A DNA stretch of 18,170 bases from Methanosarcinaceae archaeon (GTDB taxonomy: Archaea > Halobacteriota > Methanosarcinia > Methanosarcinales > Methanosarcinaceae), in NCBI GenBank assembly GCA_020793555.1, contig DQIO01000310.1, positions 1 through 18,170 on the forward strand. The letters run 5' to 3'. The notes beneath the pieces are model-generated. The model worked only from the letters and a program-made list of their open reading frames with translations, was not told where the DNA came from and ran no database searches. Shown in pieces: positions 13,671 through 18,170 of the stretch; the stretch's first letter is position 1; each line of letters starts with the position of its first letter. A program made the position numbers and the translations under genes.

Positions 13671-13760
13671 TTTTTATTTATCGTGTTTTATAAATATATG
13701 GCTTAAGTTAATCCGAGCGGTAGCAAGTATTTTCTAGCATAACGAATTCGTTTGTTTGCA
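13671..13760. other. Spacer between the MITE and the convergent kinase gene
   Basis: Contains a perfect 12-bp palindrome AACGAATTCGTT (13741-13752) close to the kinase stop codon. It lacks an obvious T run on the minus strand, so it is only a weak candidate for an end-of-transcript signal. Confidence 0.3.
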
Positions 13761-14666
13761 CTAATCAAATTTTCCGAAATGCTCTTCAAACCGTCTCTTC
13801 ATTCTATCCCACGTAGGCAGGTCAGTCTGGCATCCAATGGACTGTACAGCAAAAGACGCAACAGTCGCTCCTATCTTCCCACATTTTCCAAGCGGATATC
13901 CGCGCGTGTATGCAAGCAGGAATCCTGCACGATATGCATCTCCCGCACCCGTTGGGTCAAGAGCGGTCACAGGCACAACCGGAATCATGTATTTTTCACC
14001 GGATGTGAATATTGTGCTACCTTCTGCATCATATGTTACAACGATAATGTCGATCATCTCTTGCAATTGTTCAAAAGACAGCCCCGTCATCTCGGAAACT
14101 CTCTTAATCTCATGTCGATTGGTGAACAGGATATTTGTATTTTCAAGTATGCTGACAAGATGTTCAGTTGAGTATGTCACAAGATCCTGCCCGGGATCGA
14201 ATGACACGAACTCTGCAATCTTTGCGATCTTTGAATTAAAAACGGAATCCGCAGTTGCAAGATGAACAAAATCCACTGATGGTGGTACAAGTTCTTTAAG
14301 TTTTGCAGATGCACCCCAGTAGAAGTAGGAGCACTGGTTGTGTTCCTTGTCAGTAAAAACAAACGCCTTTGCTGTTTTTTCGTTATCGAACCGATACAGG
14401 AGTGACAGGTCAACACCGACAGATGTCAGGTGTTCTTCATATCCCGAACTCGAAAAATCTGCACCAACAGGGGAGATCAGTTGACATTCCCCACCAAGTA
14501 TCCCAATCGCAGCCGCAATATTGGCAGCCCCGCCGCCGTGGAATTCCTTGTAATCGATGATAGGGGATGATTCATTGAGTCCGGCTATGTTCTCAACGTC
14601 AAAAAGACCGTCAATGGCGGTGTGCCCTACAACAGAAATTGTTTTTTGTGTCGCTTCTTGTGTCAT
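13761..14666 (-). CDS. PfkB-family carbohydrate/nucleoside kinase
   Basis: 301 residues from the ATG at 14666, which begins MTQEATQKTISVVGHTAID; an upstream TTG would add 11 atypical residues. The ribokinase fold is clear: GHTAIDGLFDV at the start, the glycine motif EFHGGGAANIAAAIGILGGE (about 43-62), and the second PfkB signature DPTGAGDAYRAGFL with the catalytic Asp and anion hole. Relatives in methanogens phosphorylate nucleosides or sugars with broad specificity; the substrate cannot be set from sequence. It is the last gene of the minus-strand cluster, 53 bases after the DUF555 gene, and is probably co-transcribed. Confidence 0.85.
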   Translation of the reverse strand: MTQEATQKTISVVGHTAIDGLFDVENIAGLNESSPIIDYKEFHGGGAANIAAAIGILGGECQLISPVGADFSSSGYEEHLTSVGVDLSLLYRFDNEKTAKAFVFTDKEHNQCSYFYWGASAKLKELVPPSVDFVHLATADSVFNSKIAKIAEFVSFDPGQDLVTYSTEHLVSILENTNILFTNRHEIKRVSEMTGLSFEQLQEMIDIIVVTYDAEGSTIFTSGEKYMIPVVPVTALDPTGAGDAYRAGFLLAYTRGYPLGKCGKIGATVASFAVQSIGCQTDLPTWDRMKRRFEEHFGKFD

Positions 14667-14719
14667 GTTTATCCCAAAAATACCACATAATGATTGCAAA
14701 AAAGTTGATACTTATGGAT

Positions 14720-15070
14720 CTATCTGGATCTTTCAAACTCTTCAACTTCAATAACATTTAACGGTACATCACGAAGTGCCTGTCCGATGACGGATTTTGC
14801 AATTCTTGCACCATGCTCATCAGATTCTGCATCGAATACTTTCATTTCGAGAACAAGACCCACGATCGCGGTGTTGGCTGTCAGGAATACACTGCCAAAC
14901 GGTTCTTCACATGCCGGACAGTATGTGGTCCCAACATCAACTTCCACAAAATCAAGTTTAGGATTTAGCCTTTTTCCGGCTTCTGCAATTGCAACCCCTA
15001 TTGCATCATCTGCTGTCTGTACGTCCCTGACCAACCAGGCGGCTTCAAGTGTTACACGGTAATTTCCCAT
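14720..15070 (-). CDS. DUF555 (UPF0212) family protein
   Basis: 116 residues beginning MGNYRVTLEAAWLVRDVQTA, typical of DUF555 (PF04475), a family conserved in methanogens and relatives. One CPAC motif (near residue 51) follows VDVGTTY and may bind zinc across a dimer. The remainder, ending VPLNVIEVEEFERS, is alpha/beta. No enzymatic role is known. GGAGAG lies just before the ATG, which supports the start. It follows the DUF357 gene after a 75-base AT-rich gap that could hold an internal promoter. Confidence 0.85.
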   Translation of the reverse strand: MGNYRVTLEAAWLVRDVQTADDAIGVAIAEAGKRLNPKLDFVEVDVGTTYCPACEEPFGSVFLTANTAIVGLVLEMKVFDAESDEHGARIAKSVIGQALRDVPLNVIEVEEFERSR

Positions 15071-15145
15071 ATTTATCTCTCCAAAATTTCAAATTTTAAC
15101 GTCAATTCAATTCGTCTTCCATTAAGTAATCATAATTCATAATTA

Positions 15146-15427
15146 TCATATTGTGAACAACACATCATCGTCCACATCAAATACTCCAAGGCGTGCGCCT
15201 GCATCAAGCCATGCATGCCCATAACTAAAGCAAACAAGAGCGTTCACAGGGTCGCCGTTTTCAACAAAATGTATGCCATCCCCATAATATGAACTTGCCA
15301 TTGTGTGGTAATCACTGGCAACTGTGTACATGTGAGACCCTTCTATTGGTGCAAATTTTGCTTTGGCGAGTGCTTCCTTGAGTAATTGCTCATATCTCTC
15401 AACCTTTTCATTTAAATCTGCTGCCAT
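15146..15427 (-). CDS. DUF357 family protein
   Basis: 93 residues from the ATG at 15427, chosen because AGGTGG lies about eight bases upstream; an ATG nine codons earlier overlaps the herA stop and would add an unusual MKVGSRWKN. The sequence starts MAADLNEKVERYEQLLKEAL with a coiled-coil-like amphipathic helix. It continues with MYTVASDYHTMASSYYGDGI and ALVCFSYGHAWLDAGARLG, the helical-hairpin pattern of DUF357 (PF04010), an archaeal family of unknown function with TPR-like helices. It follows herA with 26 bases between the herA stop and its start, so coupling is likely. Confidence 0.85.
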   Translation of the reverse strand: MAADLNEKVERYEQLLKEALAKAKFAPIEGSHMYTVASDYHTMASSYYGDGIHFVENGDPVNALVCFSYGHAWLDAGARLGVFDVDDDVLFTI

Positions 15428-15453
15428 ATTTTTCCACCTGCTACCCACTTTCA

Positions 15454-17103
15454 CTATTTAGCACCAAATATTTTCTTGAACAATCCACCTTCTTCGCTTT
15501 CAGCAGTACGGGATGGTTTTCGCTTCGGGGGCGGAGACGTGGGGTCTGTAGTTGTTGCAGATCCTTGCGGTGATTTTGATCGTGATCTTGAAAGTTTGGC
15601 TGTGGGTGCAGGTTTAAGTGTAGTTGTAGGTGTGGATCTTGCACTCTTTAGCACGTTCACGGATTCACCACCATGTCTTGCTTTTCTTACCCTGATGTCA
15701 ATAAGAACAGGTCGTTCGATATCGTTGCTCACAAGCATGGCAACACCCGGTGGCAATCTTTTCAATTCCTCCTCGACATATGAGTTTACGCCTTCAAGTC
15801 CCTTACTTATGGATTTGAGATCATTTGGATTTGTAACTTTCATGATGATCTGTGTGCCGCACTGGGAAAGCACGTTCTTGTCGATACGTGCCGGACGCTG
15901 GGATATAACCAGCATACCAAGTCCGAATTTTCGTCCCTCTGATGCGATGGTTCGTAATATCTCTGAACTTGCGGTCTTGCTAAATCCACGTTCCGGTGCA
16001 AAATTGTGCGCTTCTTCGATAACCAGCATACCGGGAGGCACACGGTTTGCCTTACGCGCCTCGAAAAGAATGCTGCAAAGTCGTGCTACGATCATACTCT
16101 GTATGTCGGGTGAGACCCCTTTTAGGTCGATTACAGCAGCCTTGCCTTTTTGTACCAGTTCTTCAATCGAAGTGGGACTTGTAGAAAGTATTCCAGTCTC
16201 TCGTATATCCTCAAGCAGGCTGATAACATTCCATTTAGCCTTACTCTTGTCGTTTCCAACCTCAAAAATGATGTCATCAAGCGTATACGTTTCCATTTCG
16301 GCTTTGAGTTTCTGTACGGCTTCGTAAAGTATGCCCATGTGCGTACTTGTGTAATTATCAGGAAAGATCGCAGTGAGTTCCTTAACTGTCAGGTTTGTGC
16401 CGTTGAGCCTGAAAACCTCATCGGCAGCCGGATTAATTGACTTGTTAGCAGGCGTGTATATCGTTACCTGTGAACCATATCCTTTCGGGGATACACCGTA
16501 TTTCTTGAAATCCCCTGATTTGAGTGATGCGGCATCTTTGAGTGATGCATATTCGCTATGTGGGTCGATTATCAATAAGGGAATGTTCCGATCAAGCAAC
16601 TCTTCCAGCAGAACGCCTGCGGTATATGATTTGCCACTGCCTGTTTTTGCAAGTATGCTACAATGTTTCTGCACAAGGCTGTTCACGCCCAATTGTACTG
16701 TTATGTCCGTGCCGTCAAGCAGTCCGATGTACATGTCCTTGCCGGATAAACCAAGCACTGATCGTATAAGATCGCTGTCTGCTTTGTATATCGGATCACC
16801 TGGGCTAAACGGTATCATGGGTGCGCGCAATAGTCCTGCATCATCACGTGTTCCGATCACAGTTACATTTGCTAATATTTTGTCCCCGGTCTTGTCTGCG
16901 CGCTGCCCATTCTTTGCCTTTTCTATGGAATAGGAATCACTTGAGCGAGTGATGGAAAGAACCTGTGCCAGTACCCATCCATCAGTCTCGTGCCAGGCTT
17001 TTACATAGTCTCCTCTGTGAACTCCTGTGCTGTCTGATACCAGTATCCTGAAATCAAGTGTGCCGGTCTCTCCAAATATGACGCCTACTGATCCACGTGC
17101 CAT
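15454..17103 (-). CDS. herA: HerA-type hexameric DNA helicase/translocase
   Basis: 549 residues. An N-terminal HAS-barrel (about 1-95) is followed by a DUF87/HerA-FtsK ATPase: Walker A AKTGSGKS (152-159), LLIIDPHSEY (176-185), Walker B VIEEAHNFAPE near residue 360, and the ISQRPARIDKNVLSQCGT block near 400. HerA works with the NurA nuclease in resecting DNA ends for recombination; nurA is not in the window. The last ~65 residues are a low-complexity Ser/Thr/Pro/Lys tail closed by GGLFKKIFGAK, which is longer than a plain HerA core needs. GAGAG (complement of 17111-17115) lies seven bases before the ATG. A TATA-like element further upstream suggests its own promoter. Confidence 0.92.
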   Translation of the reverse strand: MARGSVGVIFGETGTLDFRILVSDSTGVHRGDYVKAWHETDGWVLAQVLSITRSSDSYSIEKAKNGQRADKTGDKILANVTVIGTRDDAGLLRAPMIPFSPGDPIYKADSDLIRSVLGLSGKDMYIGLLDGTDITVQLGVNSLVQKHCSILAKTGSGKSYTAGVLLEELLDRNIPLLIIDPHSEYASLKDAASLKSGDFKKYGVSPKGYGSQVTIYTPANKSINPAADEVFRLNGTNLTVKELTAIFPDNYTSTHMGILYEAVQKLKAEMETYTLDDIIFEVGNDKSKAKWNVISLLEDIRETGILSTSPTSIEELVQKGKAAVIDLKGVSPDIQSMIVARLCSILFEARKANRVPPGMLVIEEAHNFAPERGFSKTASSEILRTIASEGRKFGLGMLVISQRPARIDKNVLSQCGTQIIMKVTNPNDLKSISKGLEGVNSYVEEELKRLPPGVAMLVSNDIERPVLIDIRVRKARHGGESVNVLKSARSTPTTTLKPAPTAKLSRSRSKSPQGSATTTDPTSPPPKRKPSRTAESEEGGLFKKIFGAK

Positions 17104-17167
17104 TTTTATTCTCTCATTGAAAAAATGATTTGTTTTTTTCTTTCTGCACTTAATATGTCAACTATAC

Positions 17168-17175
17168 ATATATAA
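17168..17175 (-). promoter_or_regulatory. TATA-like element of herA
   Basis: On the minus strand TTATATAT lies about 65-72 bases before the herA ATG, in the gap after dphB. That predicts a leader of roughly 40 bases carrying the GAGAG ribosome site. herA and the genes after it may thus be expressed apart from dphB. Confidence 0.4.
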
Positions 17176-17210
17176 TTACACATGCAGCCCACAGAATATA
17201 CCAATGCGCA

Positions 17211-18008
17211 TCAATCAGGATCCAGAATATCCTGTGGTGCACCTGCCAGTTTCACAAGTGCTTCGGCTTCGATGAAATGAAGTTCTGCCGGTATTACAAG
17301 AATATGGAGTGGCGTGCCAAAATCGAAATCAACAAGGGAATTGGCGTAATCTGCCCTCACCAATGGTGCACCTGAACCTGCGCGCACGATTCCGACTGCA
17401 ATGGTATTTTCCATCACTCCGTCCTTGCGCCGTGATTCAACTTCAAGTAGTAGTTTGAGCGCTTCATTTACGGTCATGAACCCCTTGTCTTTATCGATAT
17501 CAAGAAAAATAAGTGTGTGCAACCCGTTTTCCATGTTAGTTTTGATGGTGTCATACGGTGTTTCAGATACGACGGTGACTCCGCGACTGCTGGTGTAAGG
17601 ATGCGGCACAGTCGATGCTTTGCCAAAACGATAGTTCTGTAAACCAGAGAGTCCACATACGGCAGAAGCGATGGATGCGCCGTGTATCAGCCGTGTATCA
17701 ATTCCCAATTCGATAGCACGAAGCCGCAGGTCAACATGGGTTGTTGAGACCATAGTATCGCCGCCTGTTAAGAATACGACATTAGTATCCACTGCATCGT
17801 TTAGCCATTGTGGGTCTTGTTCGACATCTTCGCGAAGGAGCAGGTGAACTTCCTTGCCGTAAAGTTGTTCCATTTTTTTGATGTCACTGCCCATAAGTTG
17901 GGATGTGTAAAATTCCACATACACTTTATCTGCAACTTTTATGGCTTCCAGACCTTTGAGGGATATATCCCTCTCGTCAAAAAGACCGAGTCCTATGAAG
18001 GTAAGCAT
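17211..18008 (-). CDS. dphB: Diphthine synthase
   Basis: This SAM-dependent methyltransferase (Dph5 in eukaryotes) methylates the modified histidine of elongation factor 2 on the way to diphthamide. The 265-residue length is standard. Landmarks are the start MLTFIGLGLFDERDISLKGL, the VFLTGGDTMVSTTH substrate/SAM loop, IHGASIASAVCGLSGLQNY and FGKASTVPHPY. The fold is that of the tetrapyrrole methylase (CbiF-like) family. It heads the minus-strand cluster, and a pentanucleotide repeat lies 48-92 bases before its start codon. No strong ribosome site is visible. Confidence 0.95.
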   Translation of the reverse strand: MLTFIGLGLFDERDISLKGLEAIKVADKVYVEFYTSQLMGSDIKKMEQLYGKEVHLLLREDVEQDPQWLNDAVDTNVVFLTGGDTMVSTTHVDLRLRAIELGIDTRLIHGASIASAVCGLSGLQNYRFGKASTVPHPYTSSRGVTVVSETPYDTIKTNMENGLHTLIFLDIDKDKGFMTVNEALKLLLEVESRRKDGVMENTIAVGIVRAGSGAPLVRADYANSLVDFDFGTPLHILVIPAELHFIEAEALVKLAGAPQDILDPD

Positions 18009-18055
18009 AGCCCTTTTTTTGGTGGGTCAGGTGTTAAAGGTTTTGAGTGTGGCGG

Positions 18056-18100
18056 AGTTGGTTTGGTTTGGTTTGGTTTGGTTTGGTTTGGTTAGGTTAG
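18056..18100 (+). repeat. Pentanucleotide tandem repeat upstream of dphB
   Basis: Six exact GTTTG units (18061-18090) are flanked by one AGTTG before and two GTTAG after, nine units in all with a 5-base period. Read on the dphB strand it is a CAAAC/CTAAC run in the leader or promoter region. Since it is outside the coding frame, changes in copy number would act on expression only. The remaining 18101-18170 shows no gene. Confidence 0.8.
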
Positions 18101-18170
18101 TTGGCGATTTGGTAACTATTCAGCTATGCATAAACGTTGTCGGTAGATTGAATAGTTCATAAATAGATAG

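Noticed and set aside
15476..16327. 283-codon plus-strand frame opposite herA
   Set aside because: Antisense shadow of herA with low-complexity serine-rich translation.

Overview
The window looks like a chromosomal segment of a methanogenic or related euryarchaeon, most likely in the Methanosarcinales sensu lato. The evidence is a diphthine synthase for archaeal EF-2, the archaeal families DUF555 and DUF357, a HerA helicase, an archaeal long-type FKBP, a two-domain KaiC-like ATPase, AT-rich TATA elements close to start codons and Shine-Dalgarno sites of the GAGGTG type. Base composition is moderate to low in G+C. No diagnostic methanogenesis gene is present, so the genus is left open.

Layout. 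1-2100: a broken IS630-type transposase start, an archaeal ATPase_2/DUF234 protein, a terminator-like hairpin, then a gene-free stretch with a nested inverted repeat and a REP-like palindrome. 2137-3438 (minus): thiC. 3600-5190: a graveyard region with three fragments of a type I restriction specificity subunit (HsdS) 3' end, an antitoxin gene with a toxin that seems to have lost its N-terminus, a palindromic inverted-repeat element, and an intact AhpD-like CMD-family gene. 5303-7458 (plus): lysA and an FKBP/SlyD-type prolyl isomerase with a clean terminator. 7545-7630: tRNA-Ser(UGA). 7933-8062: a 130-bp MITE with target duplication, sitting just ahead of the overlapping pair nfnA-nfnB (8095-10322).

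10350-12220: the nfnAB terminator, a 5'-truncated CheW fragment and a two-domain KaiC-like ATPase. 12220-13680: mostly repeats (inverted-repeat elements, a second copy of a 130-bp hairpin repeat, a long palindrome, a second MITE copy) with one well-supported unlisted small gene, a 41-residue four-cysteine zinc-finger protein at 13396-13521. 13761-18008 (all minus): a probable cluster dphB, herA, DUF357, DUF555, pfkB-family kinase. dphB is preceded by a nine-unit pentanucleotide tandem repeat.

The housekeeping genes cover thiamine pyrimidine synthesis, lysine synthesis, protein folding, NAD(P)H/ferredoxin electron transfer, EF-2 modification and DNA end processing. The intergenic stretches record repeated insertion and decay of mobile DNA, restriction-modification, toxin-antitoxin and chemotaxis genes. 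I do not see a complete new defence or mobile system. The best leads are the repeat families, the MITE at the nfnAB promoter, the small zinc-finger gene and the HsdS/toxin-antitoxin relics.
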